From an uncultured Pseudomonadota bacterium (lineage in GTDB: Bacteria; Pseudomonadota; Gammaproteobacteria; Xanthomonadales; Ahniellaceae), in the NCBI GenBank assembly GCA_937996755.1, contig CALKUS010000247.1, forward strand, positions 1 to 10,893: DNA of 10,893 bases. Direction: 5' to 3'. The notes under the pieces were generated by a model. That model was not told the DNA's origin. It saw only the letters and a program-made list of their open reading frames with translations, and ran no database searches. Position 1 is the stretch's first letter; each line of letters begins with the position of its first letter. The translations under genes were made by a program, and so were the position numbers. Below are positions 1 to 7,812 of this stretch, in pieces.

Positions 1-35
1 TGCCTGCCGCGAAGATAAAGCAAACCCGGGCGTTT

Positions 36-818
36 TCAGCGCTTTCCCTGCGCCGCCAGCAGCGCCTCGACGCGCGCGAGGTCGGATTCCGTATCGACGC
101 CCGCCGGGAACGGCTCCGGCGCGATGCCGACTGCGATGCGGTGGCCCGCCTCGAGCATGCGCAACTGCTCCAGCGCCTCCGCCTGCTCGAGCGAGCCCGG
201 CGAAAGTGCCGCGAAGCGGCGCAGGAAACCCGCTCGGTACGCGTAGATGCCGATGTGGCGCAGGAACGGTACGTCCGTCGGCAACGGCGCGGCGCGGTCG
301 CCGCCCTTCCCGAAGCGGTCGCGCAGCCACGGGATCGGCGCGCGCGAGAAGTAGAGCGCGAGCCCGTGCGCGTCGCGCACCACCTTCACGACGTTCGGGT
401 CGAACAGCTGCGCGGGCTCGTCGACGGGCGTCGCGAGCGTCGCGACGGGTGCCGCGCTGGCCTCGAGCACCGCTGCCACGGCCTTGATGCCGGACGGCGG
501 CGCGAGCGGCTCGTCGCCCTGCAGGTTCACGACGATCGTCTCGTCGGGCCAGCCGCGCAGCTCGGCCAGCTCGGCGATGCGATCGGTGCCGGACGCGTGG
601 CTCTCGCGCGTCATGAACGCGCGCACGCCCGCGGCCTTCGCCACCTGCGCGATCGCGCCATCGTCGGTCGCGACGGCCACTTCGCCCGCGCCCGCGGCGA
701 GCGCGCGATCGATGACGTGCGCGAGCAGCGACTTGCCGGCGATCTGCCGCAACGGCTTCTGCGGCAAGCGCGTCGATGCGAGGCGCGCGGGAATGGCGAC
801 GACGAACGGGACGGTCAT
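36..818 (-). CDS. kdsB: 3-deoxy-manno-octulosonate cytidylyltransferase (CMP-Kdo synthetase)
   Basis: KdsB couples Kdo to CTP in the cytoplasm, giving the CMP-Kdo that Kdo transferase adds to lipid IVA. The 260-residue protein has the usual family length and all recognisable motifs: the nucleotide-binding start IPARLASTRLPQKPL (residues 9-23), SGTDR (76-80), VNLQGDEP (97-104), SRAPIPW (158-164), HIGIYAYR (188-195), LEQLRMLE (216-223) and GVDTESDL (240-247). The ATG at 818 overlaps the lpxK stop as ATGA and is preceded by GAGGGAAAGCC, a good Shine-Dalgarno with about 7 nt spacing. It is the last gene of the exbB-exbD-msbA-lpxK-kdsB run. E. coli places ycaQ and ycaR (a Trm112-like small protein) between lpxK and kdsB; neither is here. 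The 35 nt between its stop and the window edge contain no gene or clear terminator that I can see. Confidence 0.97.
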   Translation of the reverse strand: MTVPFVVAIPARLASTRLPQKPLRQIAGKSLLAHVIDRALAAGAGEVAVATDDGAIAQVAKAAGVRAFMTRESHASGTDRIAELAELRGWPDETIVVNLQGDEPLAPPSGIKAVAAVLEASAAPVATLATPVDEPAQLFDPNVVKVVRDAHGLALYFSRAPIPWLRDRFGKGGDRAAPLPTDVPFLRHIGIYAYRAGFLRRFAALSPGSLEQAEALEQLRMLEAGHRIAVGIAPEPFPAGVDTESDLARVEALLAAQGKR

Positions 819-1822
819 GGCTTTCCCTCGCGCAGCGCGTGCAGGCGGGCGTGGACGGAATCGAAGAGCGCGGCGGGCACGATGGCGTCGGCCGGCACGA
901 CGTACGCGCGCTCGTGCGCGAACGCCGCGCACTTGACGGCGTCCTTCTCCGTGACGAATACCGGCAGCTCGTCGTTGAACTCGAGCTCCTGGCCCTCGAA
1001 GACGTGGTGGTCGGGCAATGCATGCCGCTGCACGACGATGCCCTCCCCTTCCAGCATCTGGAAGAAGCGCTCGGGATTGCCGATGCCGGCGACCGCGTGC
1101 ACCGGCTTGCCGGCGAACGCAGCGAGCGGCACGGCCTGGCCTGGCGCGCGCAGCGGGATCGCGCGCGTGCCCTGCACGCGCATCGCGAGCTCGCCGACCT
1201 GCGCCGGTCCGTTCGCGATCACGAAGTCGACGCTCGCCAGCCGCTCGGCCGGCTCGCGCAGCGGGCCCGCGGGCAACAGGCGACCGTTGCCGAGCCGGCG
1301 CTGGCCGTCGATCACGACGATTTCGATGTCGCGCGACAACGCCCAGTGTTGCAGCCCGTCGTCGGAGATGACGACGTCGCAGCCGGCGTGCGCGACCAGC
1401 AGCACGGCGCCCTCGACACGACGGCGCGCGACGGCGACGGGTGTTTCGCCGGAGCGCGCGAGCAGCACGGCTTCGTCGCCGTAGCGCGCGGGATCCGCGT
1501 CGTGCGGCACGATCTCCGGGCCGTGCACGTGGCCACCGTAGCCGCGCAGCACGATGCCCGGCGACCAGCCGCGCTGGCGCAGCTCGGACGCGAGCGCGAC
1601 CACGAGCGGTGTCTTGCCGGTGCCGCCGACCGTGACGTTGCCCACGACGACCACGGGCACGCCCGCGCGCACCGGCCGCAGGATGCGCGCGCGGTAGAGC
1701 GCACGCCGCAGGTTCAGCATGCCGCCGTAGACGAGCTCGAGGACTGCGAGCCACGCTGCCACGGGAGCGCCGCCGTACCAGGTGCGCTCGAGCGTCTGCT
1801 GCAGGCGCGCCTGCCAGCTCAC
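815..1822 (-). CDS. lpxK: Tetraacyldisaccharide 4'-kinase (lipid A 4'-kinase)
   Basis: LpxK phosphorylates the 4' position of the tetraacyldisaccharide-1-phosphate with ATP, giving lipid IVA at the cytoplasmic face of the inner membrane. The protein has 335 residues, normal for the family. Visible features are a hydrophobic N-terminal segment (about 19-35), a P-loop VGGTGKTP (65-72), RGYGG (93-97), the conserved DDGLQH (154-159), AGIGNP (245-250), PDHHVF (270-275) and VTEKDA (290-295). The start is GTG at 1822, overlapping the msbA stop as GTGA, with GAGG 4 nt upstream; no in-frame ATG lies nearby in a plausible N-terminal position. The placement right after msbA, as in E. coli, joins lipid A synthesis to its export. 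Its stop overlaps the kdsB start. Confidence 0.97.
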   Translation of the reverse strand: MSWQARLQQTLERTWYGGAPVAAWLAVLELVYGGMLNLRRALYRARILRPVRAGVPVVVVGNVTVGGTGKTPLVVALASELRQRGWSPGIVLRGYGGHVHGPEIVPHDADPARYGDEAVLLARSGETPVAVARRRVEGAVLLVAHAGCDVVISDDGLQHWALSRDIEIVVIDGQRRLGNGRLLPAGPLREPAERLASVDFVIANGPAQVGELAMRVQGTRAIPLRAPGQAVPLAAFAGKPVHAVAGIGNPERFFQMLEGEGIVVQRHALPDHHVFEGQELEFNDELPVFVTEKDAVKCAAFAHERAYVVPADAIVPAALFDSVHARLHALREGKP

Positions 1823-3558
1823 GCGGCCTCGTCGCGGAACTGCAGCCGATGCAGGTGCGCGTATTGCCCACCGCGCGCGATGAGCGCTTCGTGCGTGCCC
1901 TGCTCCACGATGCGGCCGCGATCGAGCACGACCACCAGGTCCGCGTGTTCGACGGTGGAGAGGCGATGCGCGATCACGAGCGTCGTGCGATCGCGCATCA
2001 CGCGCTCGAGTGCGTCCTGGATGAGGCGCTCCGATTCCGTGTCGAGCGACGAGGTGGCCTCGTCGAGCACGAGGATCGGCGCGTCCTTGAGGATGGCGCG
2101 CGCGATCGCGAGGCGCTGGCGCTGGCCGCCCGAGAGCAGCGCGCCGGCGTCGCCGATGCGCGTGTGCATGCCCTGCGGCAGGCGCTCGATGAACTCGAGC
2201 GCGTTCGCGGCGCGCGCGGCGGCGGCGATGCGTTCCTCGCTCGCGCCGGCGAGCGCGCCATAGGCGATGTTGTTCGCGACCGTGTCGTCGAACAACAGCA
2301 CGTTCTGCCCGACCATCGCGATCTGGCGGCGCAGGTCGGCGAGCTTGAGCTCGCGCAACGGGATGCCGTCGAGCAGCACGTCGCCGGACGTCGGCTCGTA
2401 CAGCCGCGGCAGCAGCCGCACGAGCGTGGACTTGCCGCTGCCCGAGCGGCCGACGATCGCCGTGACCGTGCCGGGCTCCAGCTTCAGCGAGACCTGCTCG
2501 AGCGCGGGCGACTTGTCGACCGAATAGCGCACCGTCACGTCGCGCAACTCGAGCGCCCCACGCGCGCGGTCCAGCGTACGGGTGCCGTCGTCCGGCTCGT
2601 CCGCGGCGTCGAGCACGGCGAACAGGCCGCCCGCGGCGGCGACGCCCTTCTGCACCATGCTCTGCACGTTCGTGATGCGCTTGAGCGACGGCAGCATCGC
2701 CATCATGGCGCTGATCAGCGCCATGAACATGCCGGCCGAAAGGTTGTCCTTCACGGCTTCCCGGCCCGCGACGTAGACGATCACGGCCAGCGCGAGCGCC
2801 GCCAGCAGCTGCACGAGCGACGAAGAGAGCGCCTTCGTCGCTTCCACCTTCTGGTGCAGCGCCAGGTTGCGCGCGGCGATCTCGCCGAAGCGCGATTGCT
2901 CGCGGTCGCGGCCGCCGAACACCTTCACCACGGCCTGCCCGGCCACGGCCTGCTCGGCCGCGTGCGACATCTCGCCCACCGAATCCTGGATGCGGCGATT
3001 GATGCGTCGATAACGCTTGCCGACGTAGACGACGATGCTCGCGATCAGCGGCACCATCACGAACATCGTGGCGGTGAGCTTCACGCTCTGCATCAGCATC
3101 ACCACGAGCAGCGCGACGATGGTGAGCGAATCGGTGATCATCACCTTGATCGCCTCGGCGCTCGCCTGCGTCACCTGCTCGGTGTTGTACGAGAGCTTCG
3201 ACACGAGCGCCGCGACGGGCTCGCGGTCGAAGAACGACGACGGCAAGCGCAGGTACTTCGCGAGCACCTGCTCGCGCAGCTCGCGCACCACGCTGCGGCC
3301 GATGCGCGCCATGCCGACGTCGGACGCGAACGTCGCGATGCCGCGCAGCACGAAGATGACCACGATCGCCCACGGCAACCAGCGCACGATCGCGGGATCG
3401 CGCTGCACGAACGTGCCGTCGATCATCGGCCGCATGAGCGCCGTGAATGCACCGGCGGCGCCGGCCTCGACCACCATGCCGAGCACCGCGACGATCGCGA
3501 CCGGCCAGTACCGGGCCGCGTAGCGCAGCAACCGGCCGTAGATCGCGCCTGCGGTCAC
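1819..3558 (-). CDS. msbA: Lipid A export ABC transporter, fused permease/ATPase MsbA
   Basis: MsbA is a homodimeric ABC half-transporter that flips core-lipid A across the inner membrane using ATP. The protein has 579 residues, close to the 582 of E. coli MsbA. The N-terminal exporter domain (about 1-320) shows hydrophobic helices near 17-41, 60-78, 138-155, 163-180, 248-265 and 272-290. The C-terminal ATPase domain has Walker A GRSGSGKST (370-378), Q-loop Q418, signature LSGGQRQR (475-482), Walker B ILVLDE (495-500), D-loop SSLD (503-506) and H-loop His531. The start is GTG at 3558, overlapping the exbD stop as GTGA; no clear Shine-Dalgarno is seen, so translation is probably coupled to exbD. 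Other exporters share the fold, but the lpxK-kdsB neighbours and the length support MsbA. Confidence 0.96.
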   Translation of the reverse strand: MTAGAIYGRLLRYAARYWPVAIVAVLGMVVEAGAAGAFTALMRPMIDGTFVQRDPAIVRWLPWAIVVIFVLRGIATFASDVGMARIGRSVVRELREQVLAKYLRLPSSFFDREPVAALVSKLSYNTEQVTQASAEAIKVMITDSLTIVALLVVMLMQSVKLTATMFVMVPLIASIVVYVGKRYRRINRRIQDSVGEMSHAAEQAVAGQAVVKVFGGRDREQSRFGEIAARNLALHQKVEATKALSSSLVQLLAALALAVIVYVAGREAVKDNLSAGMFMALISAMMAMLPSLKRITNVQSMVQKGVAAAGGLFAVLDAADEPDDGTRTLDRARGALELRDVTVRYSVDKSPALEQVSLKLEPGTVTAIVGRSGSGKSTLVRLLPRLYEPTSGDVLLDGIPLRELKLADLRRQIAMVGQNVLLFDDTVANNIAYGALAGASEERIAAAARAANALEFIERLPQGMHTRIGDAGALLSGGQRQRLAIARAILKDAPILVLDEATSSLDTESERLIQDALERVMRDRTTLVIAHRLSTVEHADLVVVLDRGRIVEQGTHEALIARGGQYAHLHRLQFRDEAA

Positions 3559-3986
3559 TGCTGCGGCGCCGCTTCGGTCGGTACCGTCGCGATCGAGAGT
3601 TGCGTGAAGCCGAGCTGGCCCAGCGCGTCCATGGCGGTGACGACGGCCTGGTGCGGCGTGCGGCCGTCGGCGCGCAGCTGCACGGGGCGGTCGCGATCGT
3701 CGCCGGCGGCGTCGACGATCGCCTGCTTCAGCGACTCCATGCCGGGTTTCAGCACCTCGTTCGCGCCGATGAAGTAGCGGCCCTGGCGGTCGACGGCGAC
3801 CACGAGCTCGGGCTTCGCCGTGGCGGCCGCCTTCGCGCTCGCCTCGGGCAGGACGATGCGCATCTTCGCCTGGTTGTTGAACGTGGTCGTGAGCACGAAG
3901 AACATCAGCAGCGTCAGGAGCACGTCGATCAACGGAATGACGTTGATCTCGAAGTCGTCCTCCGAGCCTGCCGGCGTGATCTTCAC
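3555..3986 (-). CDS. exbD: ExbD/TolR family proton-channel subunit
   Basis: This is a biopolymer-transport protein of the ExbD/TolR family, which with an ExbB/TolQ pentamer converts proton flow into force on a periplasmic partner. The 143-residue protein has the classic plan: a short cytoplasmic N-terminus (1-13), one transmembrane helix (about 15-36, NVIPLIDVLLTLLMFFVL) holding the essential aspartate D21, and a periplasmic domain (37-143) ending in GFTQLSIAT near 126-134. The start is GTG at 3986, overlapping the exbB stop as GTGA, with AAGG about 9 nt upstream. The C-terminus (PTEAAPQQ) is an unstructured tail. No TonB, TolA or TolB is nearby, so the partner is unknown. The place next to msbA-lpxK-kdsB suggests an envelope role, but that is inference. 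The exbD symbol reflects the family, not proof of iron uptake. Confidence 0.93.
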   Translation of the reverse strand: MKITPAGSEDDFEINVIPLIDVLLTLLMFFVLTTTFNNQAKMRIVLPEASAKAAATAKPELVVAVDRQGRYFIGANEVLKPGMESLKQAIVDAAGDDRDRPVQLRADGRTPHQAVVTAMDALGQLGFTQLSIATVPTEAAPQQ

Positions 3987-4618
3987 CGCGCCACCTTGCG
4001 CGGCAGCGTCGACGCCTGCGTGTCGTCGAGCGCATCCATCAGGTGGAAAACCTCGCGCTCCATGTCGATCGCGTAGCCGACCACGCGGCCGCGCAGGTAG
4101 CGATGGAAGATGTACGCGGGCACCGCGACGCACAGGCCCGCGGCCGTGCAGATCAGCGCCTCGCCGATGCCGCCCGCCATGTACTGCGCGTCGCCCACGC
4201 CGTGGCTCAGCACGGCGAGGAACATCCTGATGAGTCCGAACACGGTGCCGAGCAGGCCGAGCAGCGGCGAGATCAGCGCGAGCGTGCCGAGCGTGGTGAG
4301 GAATCGATTGAGGTCGTGCATGACGTGGCGGCCCACGTCCTCGACGCGCTCGCGCACCGCTTCGCGTCCCAGGTGGCGCACGCGCAACGCCGAGGCGAGC
4401 ACCTGGCCGAGCGGCGAGTTCTTTTCCAGCGCGTCGATGTGCTGCGCGTCCAGGCGGCGGCTCGCGGCCCAGGCACGCACTTCGCCACCGAGGTTCGGCG
4501 GCACCACCACCTTGCGACGCAACGTCCAGAAGCGCTCGACGATGATCGTGAGCACCAGGACCGAGCAGATCGCGATGGGAAACATGCCGGGGCCACCGGC
4601 CATCAGCAACTCGAGCAC
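3983..4618 (-). CDS. exbB: ExbB/TolQ/MotA-family proton-channel subunit
   Basis: This is the channel-forming partner of the downstream ExbD, placed in the inner membrane. The 211-residue protein has three hydrophobic segments: about 12-28, 107-134 and 150-172. The MotA/TolQ/ExbB motifs are SPLLGLLGTVFGLI (117-130) and GGIGEALICTAAGLCVAVPAY (149-169); T125 and T158 lie where the family keeps pore threonines. A long cytoplasmic loop (about 30-105) separates helices 1 and 2, as expected. The start is GTG at 4618, preceded by GGAGTGAGG ending 4 nt before the codon; an internal ATG at codon 6 would cut into the N-terminus and has poorer support. A 48-nt gap separates it from comEC upstream, and its end overlaps exbD by 4 nt. 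TolQ is the main alternative name, but no tol/pal genes are adjacent. Confidence 0.93.
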   Translation of the reverse strand: MLELLMAGGPGMFPIAICSVLVLTIIVERFWTLRRKVVVPPNLGGEVRAWAASRRLDAQHIDALEKNSPLGQVLASALRVRHLGREAVRERVEDVGRHVMHDLNRFLTTLGTLALISPLLGLLGTVFGLIRMFLAVLSHGVGDAQYMAGGIGEALICTAAGLCVAVPAYIFHRYLRGRVVGYAIDMEREVFHLMDALDDTQASTLPRKVAR

Positions 4619-4650
4619 GCGGCCTCACTCCAGCCGTGGAAATCGGCCCA

Positions 4651-4679
4651 AGCATAGCAGCGGCCCCTACGGGCCTTCA
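4651..4679 (-). promoter_or_regulatory. Candidate internal promoter before exbB
   Basis: In the short gap between comEC and exbB the minus strand reads TATGCT at 4656-4651, matching four of six bases of a sigma-70 -10 box. It ends about 32 nt before the exbB start. Eighteen bases upstream is CTGAAG, a weak -35 match (3 of 6). A purine-rich stretch GGG follows where transcription could start. This would let the exbB-kdsB genes be made independently of comEC. The match is weak and could be chance. Confidence 0.3.
4662..4675 (-). other. Small hairpin with the comEC stop codon in its loop
   Basis: GGCCC (4662-4666) and GGGCC (4671-4675) form a perfect 5-bp stem around a 4-nt loop; the reverse-strand TAG stop of comEC (4669-4667) lies in that loop. 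No U-tract follows on the minus strand, so I do not call it an intrinsic terminator. It overlaps the spacer of the candidate promoter before exbB. Confidence 0.35.
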
Positions 4680-7024
4680 GCGGCGTGCGACACGTCCGGA
4701 AGGCCGTTTGCGGCCGGTTCGTGCCAGTACCGGCGGACCTCGGCGCGTCGGGCGGCGATGCGTGCGAACGTGCCGTCCGGCGCGAGCCGGATGGCCAGCG
4801 CGCCGCTAGCCGGCGTCGCGAACAGCGGAATGCCGCGCTCGCGGTAGCGCGCGACCGCCGCAGCTGCCGGATGGCCGAAGCGGCTGCGATAGCCGGCGGA
4901 CGCCACGGCCAGCCGCGGCCGCACCGCGTCCAGCAGCTCGGCCGACGACGATCCGGCGCTCCCGTGATGCGGTATAAGCAGCAACGTCGCCGGCTCGATC
5001 CGCTGCTCGCGCACGAGGCGCTGCTCCATGGCGGCGGACAGGTCGCCCGGCAGCAGCGCACTTGCCGCGCCGCTGGATACGCGCAGCACGCACGACGAGT
5101 CGTTGCCGAGATCCGGGAAGTGCGGCGGCGGGTGCACGAGCTCGAAGCGCACGCCGTCCCAGTCCCAGGTGGTACCGCCCGTGCACGCCCGGCCGACGGC
5201 GAAGCCCGGTCCGTGCAGCGTTCGATGCGGCCGCAGCGCCGCGATCACGCTCGGCGCGCCACCGGCGTGGTCGTTGTCGCCGTGGCTCACGACGAGCGCA
5301 TCGAGGCGGCGCACGCCCAGCGCGCGCAACGCGGGCACGACGGCGGCGTCGCCCTGGTCGAGGCCGCCGGGCGGCGCGGCGCCCGCGTCGTACAGCAGCG
5401 CATGCGCGCGCGTGCGCACGAGCACCGAGAGGCCCTGGCCCACGTCGAGCACGACGACGTCGAACTCGCCGTCGACGGGCGCTTCGCGCGCCGGTGCCAG
5501 CAGCGGCAGGAACAGCAGTGCGCCCAGTGCGCGCCCCGGCACCACCCGCGGCAACAGCACGAGCACGGCGCCGATGATCGCGAGCAGCACCGCCGCGAGC
5601 GACGGCTCCGGCAACCAGGCCTGTGCGAAAGGCCACGCGGCGATCGCCTCGAGCAGGCGCCAGAGCCACGACAGCGCGAGCGCCGCGAGTTGCAGCAGCG
5701 GCACGGCAAGCGCCGGCAGCGCACCGTGCAGCAGCACGGCAACCAGCAGCACGGGCACCACGAACAGGCTCACGACCGGCACCGCGAACAGGTTGGCGAG
5801 CGGGCCCGCGACCGCGCCCTGCTGGAAGAACCACGCCGTCAGCGGCAGCAGCCCGACCGCCATCACGAGCTGTGCGCGGCCGAACGTCGGCAGCAGCCGC
5901 GGCACGCCCGATTCGCCGCCGAGGCAGAACATCAGCCACGCGACGCCCGCGAACGACAGCCAGAAGCCCGCGCTCAGCACGGCGAGCGGATCGAACACGA
6001 GCAGCGCGACGAGCGCGAGCGACAGCCCCGCTGCCGGCGCCATCGCGCGCCGGCCGAGCTGCGCGCCGAGCAGGACCGCCAGCATCAGCAGCGTGCGCAG
6101 CACCGGCAGCGACAGCCCGGCCAGCAGCGAATAGCCCGTCGCGCCGAGCAGTGCCGCAGCGGCTTCCGCCTGGCGGCGCGGCACGCGCAGCGCGAGCGGC
6201 GGCCACGCGCGGAACACGGCACCCGCGAGCAGCGCCGCGAGCCCCGCGACGACGCCGATGTGGAAACCCGAGATCGCGATCAGGTGGGTGGTGCCGGTTG
6301 CGCGCAGCACGTCCCAGTCGCGGTCCTCGATCGCACCCTGGTCGCCGACCGCGAGCGCCCGCAGCAACCCGGCGATGCGCTGGTCGGGCAACGACTGCGC
6401 GATGCGCTGCGACGCGAGCGTGCGCAGCGCACCGATCGCGTCCGGGCTCGATGGCGGCACGTCCAGCCACGCACGTACGTAGCCGCCCGCGGCGACGCGG
6501 CGCTCGAGCGCGAAGCGCTCGAAGTCGAAGCCGCCCGGGTTCTGCGAGCCACGCGGCCGCTTGAGCTTCACGAGCGCGCGTACGCGCTCGCCCGGCACGA
6601 GCGAGCGACGATCGTCGTACGCGGCGAGGCGCAGCGTCCCCGGCATTTCGATCCAGCGGCCGCCCTCGCGACGCCGCACGCGATCGAGCTCGAAGCGGTC
6701 GGCACGCTCGCCGCGCCGCGGCAGGTCGGCGACGCTGCCCTCGATCTCGAGCTCGACGCCTTCGAGCGCAGCCGGCAGGCGCAGCGCGTACGCGTGCGCC
6801 CCCTGGCAGGCGGCCCAGGCCATGCCGAGCGCGAATGCCGCGGGCAGGCGGACGAACGCGCGCGGCACCGCGAGCGCCACCACGAAGCAGGACAGCGCGA
6901 TCGCCGCGGACCACCCCGGCGGCGGCACCGCCGGCGTGGCCTGCAACAGCGTCGCGCCCGCGAGCAGCGCGCAGGCGACACCCGGGCCGGCCGACGCGAC
7001 GCGCCGACCGGCCCCGGAATTCAT
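4667..7024 (-). CDS. comEC: DNA internalization competence protein ComEC/Rec2
   Basis: ComEC/Rec2 forms the inner-membrane channel that takes single-stranded DNA into the cytoplasm in natural transformation. The 785-residue protein has the full three-part plan. Residues 1-75 hold N-terminal helices. About 80-190 is a soluble OB-like (DUF4131-type) domain. About 210-515 is the multi-helix Competence domain with THLIAISGFHIG at 246-257. About 520-745 is a metallo-beta-lactamase-like domain with LDVGQG (526-531), SHGDNDHAGG (580-589, the HxDxDH metal motif), NDSSCVL (641-647), PGD (659-661) and PHHGS (685-689). All metal-binding motifs are kept, so nuclease activity is plausible. The ATG at 7024 follows the lolD stop by 4 nt without a clear Shine-Dalgarno, suggesting coupling. 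E. coli has its homologue ycaI in the same position upstream of msbA. Pilus and other competence genes are not in the window. Confidence 0.95.
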   Translation of the reverse strand: MNSGAGRRVASAGPGVACALLAGATLLQATPAVPPPGWSAAIALSCFVVALAVPRAFVRLPAAFALGMAWAACQGAHAYALRLPAALEGVELEIEGSVADLPRRGERADRFELDRVRRREGGRWIEMPGTLRLAAYDDRRSLVPGERVRALVKLKRPRGSQNPGGFDFERFALERRVAAGGYVRAWLDVPPSSPDAIGALRTLASQRIAQSLPDQRIAGLLRALAVGDQGAIEDRDWDVLRATGTTHLIAISGFHIGVVAGLAALLAGAVFRAWPPLALRVPRRQAEAAAALLGATGYSLLAGLSLPVLRTLLMLAVLLGAQLGRRAMAPAAGLSLALVALLVFDPLAVLSAGFWLSFAGVAWLMFCLGGESGVPRLLPTFGRAQLVMAVGLLPLTAWFFQQGAVAGPLANLFAVPVVSLFVVPVLLVAVLLHGALPALAVPLLQLAALALSWLWRLLEAIAAWPFAQAWLPEPSLAAVLLAIIGAVLVLLPRVVPGRALGALLFLPLLAPAREAPVDGEFDVVVLDVGQGLSVLVRTRAHALLYDAGAAPPGGLDQGDAAVVPALRALGVRRLDALVVSHGDNDHAGGAPSVIAALRPHRTLHGPGFAVGRACTGGTTWDWDGVRFELVHPPPHFPDLGNDSSCVLRVSSGAASALLPGDLSAAMEQRLVREQRIEPATLLLIPHHGSAGSSSAELLDAVRPRLAVASAGYRSRFGHPAAAAVARYRERGIPLFATPASGALAIRLAPDGTFARIAARRAEVRRYWHEPAANGLPDVSHAAEGP

Positions 7025-7028
7025 CGGC

Positions 7029-7727
7029 TCAGGCCGCCGCGCGCGCGAGCGGGTGCAGGCCGCCGCTGGACAACTCCAGCGTGCGGTCCATGCGCGCCGC
7101 GAGCTCGCGGTCGTGCGTCACGAGCACGAGGCTCGTGCCGCCCTCGCGGTTGAGCTCGAGCATCAGCTCGTAGACGCCGTGCGCATTCTTCTCGTCGAGG
7201 TTGCCCGTGGGCTCGTCGGCGAGCACGCAGGCCGGCTTCGTCACGAGCGCGCGCGCTACCGCGGCGCGCTGCCGCTCGCCGCCCGACAGCTCGCCGGGTT
7301 TGTGCTCGAGCCGCTTGCCGAGGCCCACGCGCTCCAGCAATGCGGTCGCGCGCGAGCGCGCTTCGGGAATCGCGACGCCGCCGATCAGCAGCGGCATGCA
7401 GACGTTCTCGAGTGCCGTGAACTCCGGCAGCAGGTGGTGGAACTGGTAGATGAAGCCGAGCGCGCGATTGCGCAGCCGGCCGCGGTCGCGATCGGAGAGT
7501 TTCGACATCGCCTTGCCCGCGACGAACACCTCGCCCGAGCTGGGCAGGTCGAGGCCGCCCAGGATGTGCAGCAGCGTGCTCTTGCCGGCGCCCGACGCAC
7601 CGACGATCGCGACGGTTTCGCCGCGCGCGACGGTCAGCTCGACGCCCTGCAGCACTTCCGTCCGGATCGTGCCTTCGTCGTAGGTCTTCGCGATGCCGGC
7701 GGCGCGGATGACGGGTTCGGTGCTCAT
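7029..7727 (-). CDS. lolD: Lipoprotein-release ABC transporter ATPase LolD
   Basis: LolD is the cytoplasmic ATPase that powers transfer of outer-membrane lipoproteins from the inner membrane to the chaperone LolA. The 232-residue protein has Walker A GASGAGKST (43-51), Q-loop Q95, signature LSGGERQR (147-154), Walker B VLADEP (168-173), D-loop GNLD (175-178) and H-loop His205. The segment LGFIYQFHHLLPEFTALENV (90-109) is typical of LolD and the related MacB-type ATPases, and the neighbouring permease fixes the assignment. I chose the ATG at 7727 (MSTEPVIRAAG); the open frame continues upstream to 7847 but that part is the AATCGG-repeat spacer and reads as low-complexity F/R-rich sequence. The Shine-Dalgarno is poor. 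The spacing of 183 nt to the permease gene is unusual, as these genes are commonly adjacent. comEC follows after 4 nt. Confidence 0.95.
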   Translation of the reverse strand: MSTEPVIRAAGIAKTYDEGTIRTEVLQGVELTVARGETVAIVGASGAGKSTLLHILGGLDLPSSGEVFVAGKAMSKLSDRDRGRLRNRALGFIYQFHHLLPEFTALENVCMPLLIGGVAIPEARSRATALLERVGLGKRLEHKPGELSGGERQRAAVARALVTKPACVLADEPTGNLDEKNAHGVYELMLELNREGGTSLVLVTHDRELAARMDRTLELSSGGLHPLARAAA

Positions 7728-7812
7728 GGTGTGGCAGGTTGCCGCAAGGTCGGGAGCGCCGCGATGGGAGATCGGCTCGGCTTCGTGTAGGAAAACGGCG
7801 CGGCGCCGAAAT

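Noticed and set aside
1..35. A terminator or next gene after kdsB
   Set aside because: Only 35 nt are visible. AAAC/GTTT flank a CCGGGC core but no convincing stem or T-run forms, and no coding sequence can be judged.
1823..3373. N-terminal extension of the lpxK reading frame through msbA (852 residues in total)
   Set aside because: The upstream part is out of frame with msbA and R/A/G-rich. The recognisable LpxK begins at the GTG at 1822, which overlaps the msbA stop.
1849..3777. A 642-codon plus-strand open frame opposite msbA
   Set aside because: Low-complexity H/R/D/E-rich translation that mirrors the msbA codons. MsbA motifs on the minus strand are complete.
4685..7153. An 822-codon open frame on the plus strand opposite comEC
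   Set aside because: Its translation is rich in R, A, H, Q and E with no domain, membrane segment or motif. comEC on the other strand has complete family motifs. High third-position GC produces long antisense open frames throughout the window.
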